A stretch of 64,000 nucleotides of DNA, taken from Flaccisagitta enflata (lineage: Eukaryota; Chaetognatha; Sagittoidea; Aphragmophora). Position numbers and translations under genes: made by a program. The notes beneath the pieces are model-generated. The model did no database searches, was not told the DNA's origin, and worked only from the letters and a program-made list of their open reading frames with translations. Within the stretch, counting starts at the first letter, position 1; every line of letters begins with the position of its first letter. The stretch is taken from NCBI GenBank assembly GCA_965153355.1, contig OZ231126.1, positions 53,320,001-53,384,000 of the forward strand. The letters run 5' to 3'. Shown in pieces: positions 1-19,250 of the stretch.

Positions 1-215
1 AATAAATCAACAACAATAAATCAACAACAATAAATCAACAACAACAACAACAACCACAACAAAAGGAAGAGAACGAAGAAGAAGAAGACAAAAGAAAAGG
101 AAGAACAACAACGACATTGACAACAGCAACAAAAGACCTCGAAACTTTCTCGTCTCTTTAGCTTTGAACAAGCAATGAATTCCAATTTCATAGCTAGGAA
201 TTAGGTTCCCTTACT

Positions 216-741
<526 letters not shown>

Positions 742-831
742 CAAGCAAAGAGGAAGAATGAAGAGAATGCGAATTATATTGGCAACGATAGTGTTAATCA
801 GGCACTCTCTCTTTCCTGCTCAGTCTGTCAC

Positions 832-945
<114 letters not shown>

Positions 946-964
946 GCTTGCGCTTTATGTCCAG

Positions 965-1117
965 CAGAGGGCCACAGTCAAAGAGAAACGCGCGTTGATC
1001 GAAAAATTGAGCATGATTTTGTACGGCGACACAAAATTGGATTTGAAGGACGAAAATGGTGAGAAAAGCGCCGAGGAAGAGGAAGAGGAGGAAATGACAT
1101 CATCAGAGTTCCTACAG
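965..1117 (+). CDS. Internal exon of an unrecognised plus-strand gene
   Basis: A 51-codon phase-0 exon. It follows the acceptor TTTATGTCCAG, itself preceded by the CT tract, and ends at a consensus donor CAG|GTAAGA. The peptide is helical and charged (KEKRALIEKL...) and then acidic with a run of seven Glu. The composition is ordinary coding sequence, unlike the neighbouring repeats. It joins in frame to the exon at 1413. Upstream exons must lie before the triplet array, outside the window, or were missed. I do not recognise the family and assign no function. Confidence 0.55.
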
Positions 1118-1412
1118 GTAAGACTTTAGAGTGGAACAACACGGCTTACCTGACGTGACTATGCTGGGGGAAGCAACTAGAGTATGACATGACATCACAA
1201 GCAAAACTCGACATCATAGCTTTGAAAGTAACTAAATAGATCAGATTCATAGAGATATGGAAATTTCGGATACACTTGATTGCAAATTAACCCACCACCT
1301 GCCAGGCTGAGAGACACTTTGTAGTATGCTTAGAGTGAATTCTAAATGGCAACAATCTTGGACATGCCTAGTTTAAGAATTCCCCTACAATCATGTTGAA
1401 TCAGGGTCAGAG

Positions 1413-1913
1413 GAGGAACTTGAGGAATTACACAAGTATTGGAAAGATTCTGAAGAAAAACTGAAACGACGATTGATTTGTCCTCCACCATCACCGGAAA
1501 AACCCTCACCGATCCATACGCCTTCAGCTTCGCCAACTCGTGCGTCAACGTCACCAACTCGTGCGTCAACGTCACCAACTCGTGCGTCAACTTCACCAAC
1601 TTGTGCGTCAACGTCACCAACTCATGCGCCAAAATCACCAACATGTTTCTCAACATCACCAACTCGTGTGTCAACATGTTTCTCAACATCACCAACTCGT
1701 GTGTCAACATCACCAACTCGTGCGTCAACGTCACCAACTTGTGCGTCAACGTCACCAATTCATGCGTCAACGTCACCCACTCTTGTCTCGATGTCACCTC
1801 AACCGACGTCATTAACAACAATCTCTAATTCACCAACTCATTCCTCGACCCCACCTTTCCCAAAAGCCCCAAGTCCTACGTTGGGACTACGGCCAATCTC
1901 GCCCAACCTCTAA
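1413..1913 (+). CDS. Terminal exon, same unknown gene, with SP-rich heptad repeats
   Basis: Starts after an AG acceptor near 1412 in the frame left by the exon at 965-1117 and runs to a TAA stop at 1911-1913. It opens with a charged segment (EELEELHKYWKDSEEKLKRR), then a Pro-rich stretch, then about a dozen degenerate heptads of the type SPTRAST or SPTCAST encoded by a 21-bp tandem repeat (about 1541-1785). The tail is again Ser/Pro/Thr-rich. Such Ser-Pro repeats are usually disordered and phosphorylatable, but that is inference. An AATAAA signal follows at 2003. The gene is tail-to-tail with the peroxiredoxin gene, whose stop is at 2107, under 200 bp away. The minus-strand frame over the heptads is a shadow. 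The exact 3' splice site is uncertain: 1405 is possible with another donor phase. Confidence 0.6.
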   Translation, partial: EELEELHKYWKDSEEKLKRRLICPPPSPEKPSPIHTPSASPTRASTSPTRASTSPTRASTSPTCASTSPTHAPKSPTCFSTSPTRVSTCFSTSPTRVSTSPTRASTSPTCASTSPIHASTSPTLVSMSPQPTSLTTISNSPTHSSTPPFPKAPSPTLGLRPISPNL

Positions 1914-2002
1914 TAATGAATAATGATAATGAATTCTTTTGCTTTTGTTTTTTTTTTTTCACTTCTTCTTACGTTTTCAATTGCGCGGTCGGCTCTTGTC
2001 GA

Positions 2003-2008
2003 AATAAA
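2003..2008 (+). promoter_or_regulatory. Polyadenylation signal AATAAA
   Basis: Canonical hexamer 90 bp after the stop of the unknown plus-strand gene. Confidence 0.55.
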
Positions 2009-2106
2009 ATGTGCATTGCGCAGCTGCTTATCTCTTGATATCCACTTAAATTTCAATTACAATTCCGTTTCAAGTGCTCATATACTTAATTATCATGATT
2101 GAGAAG

Positions 2107-10320
<8,214 letters not shown>

Positions 10321-10635
10321 TTTCAAGCGTTTTTTTTTTTTGTTTGTTTTCTTTTCTGCTGCAGTAGATAGACGCTAAATATCTATCTCAAAATGTAGTT
10401 GGTAAAACTAACCTCTCTTTCAATATGGCATATATATACATCGTCATGTTCGCTGCAATGTTTGATGCATCGACTGAATCAAAAAGACAGATATTGCAAA
10501 ATGCCAGGTTTATGATGAAAACACAATTGATATGACGAAACAAATGATTCAAAGTAATCAAAGGCAGCGCTTAGTATAATCAAAAAAGAGATTATGGAAA
10601 TAGTTCAGAGTGAAGGAAAGTCGTTCATATTTCAA

Positions 10636-10829
10636 ACAGGACCGGATACACGGCTTCTTAAGTCACGAGCAGGTGGGCAGGGGCAGTGACGGTTAATCAA
10701 GTGTTCGAGTAGGAGTAGTAATGAAGAGTCTGCCCGTAAATGTCAGTATAACCGACTGGCAGACGGACCAAATAACAGACCAACCGATCAAGCGGGTTAT
10801 AGAATCAAGTGCACGAGACTTTTATTTTG
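10636..10829 (+). mobile_element. Hairpin element (B/C type), decayed
   Basis: CCGGATACACGG start, AAGTCACGAGCAGGTGGGCA motif, GACC/AACC core, and a decayed terminal hairpin near 10803-10820. It fills most of the gap between the receptor gene stop and the peroxiredoxin start. Confidence 0.7.
10821..10826 (-). promoter_or_regulatory. Polyadenylation signal AATAAA of the zinc-finger/receptor gene
   Basis: Canonical hexamer 20 nt past the TAA stop at 10846, at the very end of the hairpin element. It supports the gene really ending here, without a ligand-binding domain. Confidence 0.6.
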
Positions 10830-10845
10830 TTATTGCCAGACGCTT

Positions 10846-11089
10846 TTAAGCTTGGAACCAAATGGTTGAGACGTTGCCGAATTCATCAACTTCTGTCATC
10901 TTACGACTCGCATCCGCGTTGAAGTTTTTCGCATCCAAGTTGACAACCGACTCCTCATCTTCATCCTCCTCCTCCTTCAAGTCCCTCAATTCCATCGCAC
11001 CGTCCACAGAAATCGTCTGCGATGGGAATTGATCAGAACACGTTAAAAAGTACCCAAAGATACGATCTGTGCCGGGCTTACACATCACG

Positions 11090-11129
<40 letters not shown>

Positions 11130-11143
11130 GGTTGTGGTTGTGG

Positions 11144-11195
<52 letters not shown>

Positions 11196-11422
11196 CGTCG
11201 TCTTCAGCAGCCATCTCCTCCTTGGACCGTTCTTCCTCTTCCTCCTCGTCATCATTGTTCATTTGTTTCGACTCCGATTGTTTTTGACGGTGGCGCTGGA
11301 GGCGCTCTTCATCCAAAACGCGCTGAGGGTCCATCCCGACTTCCAAACATTTGCGCATCCGACAAGATTGACAATCGTTGCGAGTTTGCTTTGTCACGGC
11401 GCAACTGTTGAATCGACGACAT
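10846..11422 (-). CDS. Exon 2: second receptor zinc finger, poly-Asn and acidic tail
   Basis: Acceptor TTCCCTAG|A completes an Arg codon and continues CRRFNSC, giving the exact spacing of receptor finger II. After the finger come an Arg/Gln-rich helix, Glu/Asp clusters and a (GTT)n-encoded poly-Asn tract with Asn-His repeats. The final segment is ...NVSTIWFQA and stop TAA. Confidence 0.85.
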
Positions 11423-11723
11423 CTAGGGAAGAGAAAAATTGAAATCAGTTTCAATAGTTGAATCAATGAATGAATAATGAATGAATGAATGAATGAAGAC
11501 ATTGCATTGTTTTGTTGAGGAATGATGTGTAAATGATGATCGAAAGAAGAAACTGAATGAAAGCCAGCGAAAGAAATATTACCAATAAAGGCGGCTCTCG
11601 CCGACTGGAAAAAAGTCGTAAATGGGAGTCTCTTTTTTGGTGCATGTTCTTTTGTGTGCATTTCATGATGCCTGGTTGACTGCCTGCCTGTTTTTGTCTC
11701 TTTTTTGGTCTTCCTTTATCTTT

Positions 11724-11806
<83 letters not shown>

Positions 11807-11808
11807 TC

Positions 11809-11843
<35 letters not shown>

Positions 11844-13657
11844 GTCTGTGTGTGTGTGTGTGTGTGAGGGGGGGGTGTATGTCTCTGACTTTCTTTTTCT
11901 CTTTCCCTTTCTATTCTCTTTCTTTTTCTGTCTTTCTATCTCTCAAGCAGAGTAAAATGCAAAAGCTAACGTCATAAAAGTTAGTGTTAGGAAGATCTCT
12001 GCTCTACGCCTTCATGCAAACATTGCTTATATTTAGTCTTTAGCGTCGCCCGCGAGCACGCGCAAAACATAGCAATTTGTAGATAGTTTTTCATGTTATT
12101 TCTTTGAATACTTAACAAGAGGACCCGTCGTGCTACTGCCGATATCTCGCGGTGAGTTGGGCAGTCTTATAGCGGTTGGCTAGTTAGTCAGTTCGTTGAT
12201 ATGATGTAATCATGTATCTCTCTTTACGAAATAGATTACGGTGTCGTAGCAACAACTACGCTTCGTCTTTCGCATGTTGGCAACAGTAGCATCGACTAGG
12301 GTCCCTGCAACAGTAATCGCGAGATAACATCGGGTCAACTCGGAAACGAATGCGGTTCTGCGACACCACGAGGAAGAAAAGACGGGCAGCTCATGAAGAC
12401 AAAGACAATACAAAACAATAGAAAACAACTACTACAACGGAAAATCGGCAAAGGGGAGAAAAATGACGGGCGGAAGAACGCAAAGCACTCATCGAATTCA
12501 GAACAATCACGCTATCGTCGTCTGACGTCAACAAATGAACACTGCGACGGTTCGGCGATCAAAGCTGACGGCAGAACGTCACAAAGGGAACATCAGGGGT
12601 TACAACACCGCGGATACACTACACAACGAAAGTGTCCGGGGAAACGAAGCGGTGTGCTGTAGCACAATCGTTCACATACTGACAAGTTCATCGTTCATCG
12701 TTTGCACGGCGAGAGCGCTCAAGACTTACTTAACGCAAACACGCGCGAAGGGGTCTTCCACATCATTCGACTTCCTTTACCGGTACAACGACAACAAACA
12801 AGAACAAAAGGCACACATCTCGGTACGGCGGGAGCAAAGACTTCAGGCGCTGTCACGTCGATCTTTCACGGAATCAACTCTCGACTATTTCATTTCTTCG
12901 ACCCGTTGATGGCGGGAATGTTAGGAAGATCTCTGCTCTACGCCTTCATGCAAACATTGCTTATATTTAGTCTTTAGCGTCGCCCGCGAGCACGCGCAAA
13001 ACGTAGCAATTTGTAGATAGTTTTTCATGTTATTTCTTTGAATACTTAACAAGAGGACCCGTTGTGCTACTGCCGATATCTCGCGGTGAGTTGGGCAGTC
13101 TTATAGCGGTTGGCTAGTCAGTCAGTTCGTTGATATGATGTAATCATGTATCTCTCTTTACGAAATAGATTACGGTGTCGTAGCAACAACTACGCTTCGT
13201 CTTTCGCATGTTGGCAACAGTAGCATCGACTAGGGTCCCTGCAACAGTTAGGGTCAATTTGTGCAACATCTTGACTCTTCTCTCTTGTTACCTAGGGCCG
13301 AAAAATAAGATCAACGAAAAATATTGATTTTTTCAAAAATGCAAAAAAATAAAAAAAGATTCAAAAATTCATAGCGCCAAAACTAATGATTGTAGAGACT
13401 TCTGGTTGGCGCCATTTGAAAGAGAAAAATAAGCTCTTTCTTAGCTATGAATATCAAAAAAAGTATCATCCCAGCCCAAAAAAGGCCCAACTTTCTAAAA
13501 TTGTCCCAAATCGTAAATGGAAAACTTTATTTCTCCCCTACATTTCAAAAAGTTGAATTACGTAATTCGACTTTTTTCCAACTAGATTTCATAAGATAGA
13601 GAAAGTAAAGGAAAAAATAGGAAAAAAAAGAGAGATAAAAAAGAGAGAAATTCAAAG

Positions 13658-13688
<31 letters not shown>

Positions 13689-15829
13689 GCAACAACAACA
13701 ACCAAGGCGACGACGACGACGACGACGACAACAACATTTGCTTCTTACCTGTAAACTAAAGCTCTTTGATTTGATCGCCTGAAAAATCCTTTGCAGGCTT
13801 CGCAAGTTACGACTCCGTAATGAATACCGGAAGCGTCATCCTCGCAAACGAGACAGCGCCGTTCCAAGCTTCTCAACATGCTCGTGGATGCTTCAAATTC
13901 AGGTGGCTGCTTCGACGCCGTGTCGAGATATGAAGAAAATTTGGCGGCGGTCGGAGTCTCAGTTGGCGAAGCGAATGTCGCAGAAGTTGTCGGAATTTGA
14001 AACGTCGACGGACTCGCCAACAACGAACGGCAAATGCCGCCGCCGCCTCCTCCTCCTCCTCCTCCTCCTCCTCCACCACCACCACTCACGACTGTTTTAA
14101 CGCCATCTCCACCACCGATATCGGCGTTATTCATCATCATCGTCGTCATGGAGACTGGATGTTCCTTTTTAGACGACGAAGGAAGTATGGATCGGTATTT
14201 ACCCACAGGATGAAGTGCCGCGGTGGAGGGAACGTGTAAGTGTGGGGCTGATTCTGCGGGATGATTTGACGCGTCATCTTGAAGGATCTGCGCTGAAGCA
14301 GCTGTCGCGTCACGATAGAACAGCCCGCCTCCGAATTCCACCAATTTTTCATCTTTTATTTGTCGTTGAGACGGTGAAAGCGAATCCGTGGAAGCCGAAG
14401 ACGCAGCAGTTCCTGCAGCAGCTCCTGCAGCAGCTCCTGCAGCAGCAGCATCCTGAGGGATGCAGGTGGCCGAGTTTGTTTCGCGGTCGAATTTCAAACG
14501 TATTTTGATGTTTCCATCGGAAGATACAGCAGGTGCACTTCCGGGAGGGGTCGTAGGTGATTGTTTGCTGCGTTTCATTTGGGGAGCATCTTCATAATTC
14601 TTTTCGTGCGATTTGGAAACATTTGAATTGATGGCGTATCTTGGAGGCGGCGTCTTGAAGACCCCATCTTCTGTGTTGGTTGACCCTTGAACGATGCCGC
14701 CAACGCCCCTTAAAACGCCAACGTCGTTGTCGTCATCAATCAGATCGTCTTTATGCTTCACGTGATCTTTGAACCGTTGCCGCATTTTGTCGACCCACAT
14801 CTTGTCCACATCCACTTTTTGACGGGCTTTCTTCGATTGTAGATTAACGTGCTGTTGGACTCGATCCTTGAACTCTCGCAGCAACTCTTCCGGCGACGGT
14901 TGCTTCTGCGGTGCGGCGTCTAAGTTGTGCTTCAAATCGTTAAATGTATCTTCGTCCATTTCAACGGAGAAGTCGTCCTGTTGGAATGTTGTTTCTGAGG
15001 CTGCTTCGTGGTCCAATATTGGTTCTTGCTCCGATTGCGGCGGAGATGTTTTTATTTTTTGTGCAAAGGCATCATGTTTCTGATTATCCCAAGATGCTGC
15101 GGCAGTCTCAGATTGCTGCGACGGTTGCTTCAATTGTTCCATCGACGGCGATTGTTTCGTCATTTGCTGCGTCTGCGGTTGCTGCGACATTTGCTGTCGC
15201 AACTGTTCACCAAGGACGTAAGACTGCGGCCGCGGCGTCTCGGCGCTTTTGTGCTGCTGCTGCATGTGACGATTAATTTCGCTGAAGTTTTCCCCGACAA
15301 AAGGACAACGATGACAGTTCCATTTGTGCTTTTGAGGTGGTGTTTTATTAGTCGTCGCCGGTTTTGATGGGCCGACGCCCATTTGCCGCAAATACGGTGA
15401 CGATGATGACGCAATCATGCTTTGCCTTTGTGCGGTAGCGGCCGCAGCAGCGGCGGCGGCAGTGGCCGCCGCGTTCGCGGCGAATACTTCCGACTTCTTC
15501 TCGTGGATCTTGGAATGTCTTGTCAAGTCGGAAGAGTAGTTGGTGGCGTATGGGCAAATGGAGCATTTAAAGGGCTTTTCCCCGGTGTTGTGTCGCAGTT
15601 GATGCTTTTTCAAGTTGGTCTTCGTTTCCGTGGAATAAGGACACAAATCGCAACTGAAGCGGCCCGTCGCCTGCGTCTGATGTAACGACGCCGCATGAGA
15701 GGAAGTGACGCCTGCCAATGACGCCGTCGTCGCTGGAAATATTCTTGAAGAGGCCGCTGATGACGACAGTGGAAAAGAGTAATTGGAAGAAGTCTGTTGG
15801 GCAAAAGGGTAACTGTGTCTGCCTGCCAT
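10846..15829 (-). CDS. C2H2 zinc-finger plus nuclear-receptor DNA-binding-domain protein, no ligand-binding domain
   Basis: Two exons (15829-13749 and 11422-10846; 2658 nt, 885 residues), probably a nuclear DNA-binding regulator. The first ATG is preceded by an in-frame TAA. Residues 58-80 and 87-109 are adjacent C2H2 fingers joined by a TGEKPF-type linker. A third CX2C...H...H finger is at 172-193. Low-complexity Gln, Ala and Gly regions follow. A full nuclear-receptor DBD spans 659-725: C659/C662/C676/C679 with P-box EACKG, and C695/C701/C711/C714 with a five-residue D-box, ending [13 protein letters not shown]. The 171-residue tail is acidic, has a poly-Asn tract and contains no ligand-binding domain. 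The intron (phase 2, GTAAG...CTAG, 2326 bp) splits an Arg codon between the two receptor fingers. LBD-less receptors exist (knirps-type NR0 group), but I know of no C2H2 plus receptor DBD family. A transcript is needed to exclude further splicing at a donor-like GTAAGATG near the end. Confidence 0.82.
11985..12312. repeat. TRIM left LTR
   Basis: Starts TGTTAGGAAGATC, ends CCCTGCAACA. 328 bp. Confidence 0.92.
12919..13246. repeat. TRIM right LTR
   Basis: Same ends and same length as the left LTR. Confidence 0.92.
13660..13737. repeat. (CAA)n-(CGA)n array next to splice donor
   Basis: CAA units followed by CGA units in the receptor gene intron, ending about 10 bp from the exon 1 donor. Confidence 0.9.
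13749..15829 (-). CDS. Exon 1: three C2H2 fingers and first receptor zinc finger
   Basis: Uninterrupted 693 codons plus two bases from ATG to donor TACAG|GTAAGAAG. The frame includes both the C2H2 fingers and C659-C679 of the receptor DBD, so the two domain types are joined within one exon and do not depend on a predicted splice. Confidence 0.88.
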
Positions 15830-15957
15830 GTTGAATGAGTTTACTTAGCATAGAATGGGAGTCAAGTGGAGTAGAATCGCAGCTGTAAACCGAGCGAGGA
15901 TTGTCATTGAAATTGAGGTGGAAACAGACAGGTTACGGTTAACTGACAACGTTATGG

Positions 15958-16049
<92 letters not shown>

Positions 16050-16138
16050 ATTGTTGTTATTGTTGTTATTGTTGTTATTGTTTTATTGTTTTATTGTTAT
16101 TGTTATTGTTGTTGTTTTTGCTGTTGTTGTTGTTGTTG
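15958..16138. repeat. (GTT)n array upstream of the zinc-finger/receptor gene
   Basis: GTT units with ATT variants, about 130 bp upstream of the start codon at 15829. Its position suggests promoter or 5' UTR. Confidence 0.92.
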
Positions 16139-16139
16139 T

Positions 16140-16747
16140 ACGTATTTCTAGGCAAAGAGAATACGATGGAAATGGATCGCGCTGCTTGTTGAGTTTGTTA
16201 TCATGAAAAACTTAAATTTCCCTCTTAAAGAAGAAATGTTTAATTCATTTGTAATCTCGTCGGATACACGTGGAGGAAGTGTGCGTTCTTCTGCGTCTGC
16301 ACGCCAAAAATGCTTGCTCACGCTGCCATTCGCAAGCTTTTGTCTTTGTTGCTTTCTTCCCCTTCTTGCTTTTTTCACCGGTCTCTCGGGTTGACCTTTC
16401 CCTCAATTTATAGAAAAGTTTCCGCAGCTCGACTTCGACCCTCTCCTTTCTATTTCTTTGATAAACTCGCGTCTCTAACCTCAAATTAGGTCTCCTCATC
16501 GAGTTCTCAAATCGCTTCTGTCCAATCACAAGTTAAAAAGAAACCTCCTCCGCCACTCGAAGGAGAAATTAAGAGATTTAGTAACGTTAAAGAGGTGCTA
16601 CCCCACGTGGACTTCTGACAAATAAGAAGTCGAGACGGCGAGATAAGTACCAATAAGAAGAAAGCGAATGTGGAAATCCTGAAAGCGGAAATTCATAAGA
16701 GAGAGAAGCAGAGAGAAAGGCTTTTTTAAGGACAAAATTCGACAGCA

Positions 16748-16824
<77 letters not shown>

Positions 16825-17300
16825 AGTTTGGATTGCCTTAATCCAAGGCTCTGCGCTTCAGTAAGCCGTAGGATACAGACGTTGTTTTCACCTTTCTTCA
16901 TTCTCGGTGTAATGCGGATGTGAGCTGAGAGCCAGGGCCCAGGGAAATGTTTGTTCAGAAAGTGGTTGAGGAAGAAAAAGACTGGTTCGCTAATTCTTTT
17001 TCTTGATCGAGGTTAGCTTGTTACATGCGAACAAGTGGTGAATGAACTTAGTATCAGGACAACCCACCCAGTCGCGTGTGGATAAAAGTGGGGATCATAA
17101 ATAAAATGTTATCCGCCGACGGACATACCGACAGTCCATCTGGTAGAACAGCATGCAGGCGAATAAGAAATAGCGACCAAAACTCATTCAAAACCGAGGT
17201 TCACTCATTGGAGTGGTTTCATCATTCCATCGGTCTGTATGTAGGTCCGTAGGAAACGCGAAATTATGGATGACTCAAAATCGACCGAAATAGTGTTTTC
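16140..17300. other. Intergenic region with (GA)n, no gene seen
   Basis: Holds a (GA)n tract at 16751-16820. No frame with recognisable coding character was found. Confidence 0.5.
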
Positions 17301-17475
17301 TTATTATAACTGACCAATAAAGGCGGCTCTCGCCGACCGGAAAAAAGTCGTAAATGGGAGTCACTTTTTTCAGTGCATGTTTTTAGGTGCGACAAAGCAC
17401 CTCTATAACTGGCTGTGTCCGTCGGTTGGTTGGTCGGTTGGTCAGTCGGTAACGCATTCATTCAACAATCCACAC

Positions 17476-17808
17476 TAAGGTGACTGAAAGTATGGTCAAA
17501 TCCGAATTTAATGTTCCTCGCGGGAGAAATGTGTCCATTTCCACCACAGATGATGACTCTAAAATCTGGTGATGATCAGATAAAATTTACTCATGACCGC
17601 CACCCAACCCTTTTTCTCATTGTTAAACATAGAGCTGGAATAAGACTAGAATCCTTCCTATGTATTTTCTATGGGATATAATGGGAGTGGCGGTCATGAG
17701 TAAACTTTATCTGATCATCACCAGATTTTAGGGTCATCATCTGTGATGGAAATGGTCACGTTTCTCCCGCGAGGAAGATTCGATTTGACCATATTTTTGG
17801 TCACCCTA
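17476..17808. mobile_element. hAT-like MITE (333 bp)
   Basis: Inverted ends TAAGGTGAC / GTCACCCTA with long imperfect arms (TATGGTCAAATC, CGCGGGAGAAA, ATCTGGTGATGATCAGATAA). The left flank ATCCACAC is repeated after the right end as ATCCAC, and its remainder was displaced by the next insertion. Confidence 0.8.
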
Positions 17809-17811
17809 ATC

Positions 17812-18053
17812 CACCTTGATCTGGGGGCTGAGAAAAACCCGAGATGAATCTCAATAGCTTAAATTACATGAAAAGCATAGTTCTAGTTGCCCCAGTGGGA
17901 TGAAATTTTACATGAAGAAAGCCGATGGTTTTGCAGAGCTTCAGTTAAAATTTCATCTCACTGGGTTAACTAGAAGTATGCTTTTCATGTAAATTAAGCT
18001 ATTGAAACACGCTAGATTCATCTCGGGTTTTTCTCAGCCCCCAGATCAAGGTG
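17812..18053. mobile_element. Inverted-repeat MITE (242 bp) with TAATC duplication
   Basis: Ends CACCTTGATCTGGGGGCTG and its reverse complement, with arms of over 35 bp continuing to CTCGGGTTTTTC. Flanked by TAATC at 17807-17811 and 18054-18058. It landed exactly at the junction of the hAT-like element and its target duplication. Confidence 0.85.
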
Positions 18054-18184
18054 TAATCCACACGTCGCACCTTATTGGCCTACTTGGCCTTGTTGTGTGT
18101 GCATCTCATGATGTCTGGTTGACTGCCTGCCTGTTTTTGTCATTCAATCTGTTTCTCTGTGTCTCTTGGTCTTCCTTTTTGTGT

Positions 18185-18201
18185 GTGAGTGTGTGTGTGT
18201 T

Positions 18202-18250
<49 letters not shown>

Positions 18251-18260
18251 GTGTATGTGT

Positions 18261-18336
<76 letters not shown>

Positions 18337-18440
18337 ATGTGTGTGTGTGTGCGCGTGGGTGTGTGTGTGTGTGTGTATGGGAGGGGGGTGTGTTTCTCTC
18401 TGTCTTTCTAATCTCTTTCTCTCTCTCTCTTCCTCTCTCT
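18185..18440. repeat. (GT)n-(CT)n-(GT)n compound microsatellite
   Basis: Internal part of host element copy 2, mirrored at 11725-11870 in copy 1. Long Cys/Val and Ser/Leu frames are by-products. Confidence 0.93.
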
Positions 18441-19147
18441 CAAGCAGAGTAAAATGCAAAAGCTAGCGTCATAAAAGTTAGGGTCAATTTGTGTAACATC
18501 TTGACTTTTCTCTCTCGTTACATAGGGCGGAAAAATGATATCAATGAAAAATAATGATTTTCGTGAAAATGCGAAAAAATAAAAAAAGATTCAAAAATTC
18601 ATAGCTCCAAAACTAATGCTCGTAGAGACTTCTGGTTGGCGCCATTTGAAAGAGAAAAATAAGCTCTTTCTTAGCTATGAATATCAAAAAATGTATACTC
18701 CCAGCCTAAAAACTACCCAACTTTCAAAAATTGTCTAAAACCCAAAATGGAAAACTTTCTCCCCTACGTTTCAAAAAGTCGAATTACGTAATTCGACTTT
18801 TTTCTAATTATGACTTTCCCGTTTCCAAACTTAACACAGCCCCCACCCACCGCTACTTTCCCTGCCCACCCGCCAGAAACTACTTATTGACCTTTTATCG
18901 AGCCTTGTTCAAAAGCTGATGCGTCCCTGTCCACTTTCACACGCCGTGTATGATCTATTCGGCCCTTTCTATGCATATCACGCATAAAAAAAACTTTTTA
19001 TGTGCGTTCTCACACATCTATCAGAATTCATGTCAGTCAGTCCGTCCCTTAGACCGTCATGCAAACTTTTAAACTACGCCTAATAGCCGATTTCGACGTC
19101 TTTCTACATTCCTTGCATATTGTAATAGTCATTCCTTCTGACTTTCA

Positions 19148-19250
19148 ATCATTTATTCATTCATTCATTCATTCATTCATTCATTCATTCATTCATTCAT
19201 TCATTCATTCATTCATTCATTCATTCATCACATTTATTCATTCTTAATCA
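19148..19250. repeat. (ATTC)n array
   Basis: Perfect tetranucleotide array of about 90 bp followed by a degenerate end. TTCATTCA frames read as IHSF repeats. Confidence 0.93.

Larger units (their letters stand above)
11985..13246. mobile_element. Miniature LTR retrotransposon (TRIM) with GTTAG target duplication
   Basis: LTRs of 328 bp at 11985-12312 and 12919-13246, both TG...CA, with only three differences noticed by eye. GTTAG lies on both sides (11980-11984 and 13247-13251). The unoccupied site is preserved at about 18470-18490 in the second copy of the host element. The internal 606 bp has no gag or pol domain, only short frames. Purine-rich GATGGCGGGAA precedes the 3' LTR and may be the polypurine tract. 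No primer-binding site could be assigned. Confidence 0.92.
11607..13579. mobile_element. Inverted-repeat element copy 1 (GGAAAAAAGTCG ends), host of the TRIM insertion
   Basis: Ends GGAAAAAAGTCG (11607-11618) and CGACTTTTTTCC (13568-13579). Similarity to the second copy at 17.3-18.8 kb extends outward through GGCGGCTCTCGCC. It contains a (GT)n/(CT)n stretch (about 11725-11870) and AT-rich sequence. Removing the LTR element, it is about 0.7 kb and lies in the receptor gene's intron. Confidence 0.72.
17380..18094 (-). mobile_element. Hairpin element, subfamily A, interrupted by two MITEs
   Basis: TTTTTAGGTGCGACAAAGCACCT end at 17380, CTATAACTGGCTGTGTCCGT, TTGG repeats and AACGCATTC. It resumes at 18054 with AATCCACACGTCGCACC and ends GGCCTTGTT at 18094. 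Without the inserts it is about 130 bp. Copy 1 of the host (around 11640-11660) shows the unoccupied site GTGCATGTTCTTTTGTGTGC. Confidence 0.82.
17310..18804. mobile_element. Inverted-repeat element copy 2, nested host
   Basis: Second copy of the GGAAAAAAGTCG element: left end near 17338, right end CGACTTTTTTC near 18795-18804. It shares the (GT)n/(CT)n block, CAAGCAGAGTAAAATGC and the AT-rich tail with copy 1. It lacks the TRIM but carries a hairpin element that copy 1 lacks, so the two copies are reciprocal empty sites. Confidence 0.78.

Noticed and set aside
10846-11422. A ligand-binding domain for the receptor gene
   Set aside because: No LBD-like helix or signature in the tail, in the 525 bp before the peroxiredoxin start, or in the lower-coordinate frames read.
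12393-12909. Small frames inside the TRIM element as a gene
   Set aside because: No recognisable Gag or other domain; frames are short and overlapping.
13745-15829. Other-frame and opposite-strand frames over the zinc-finger/receptor exon
   Set aside because: Shadows of the exon; none contains a domain.
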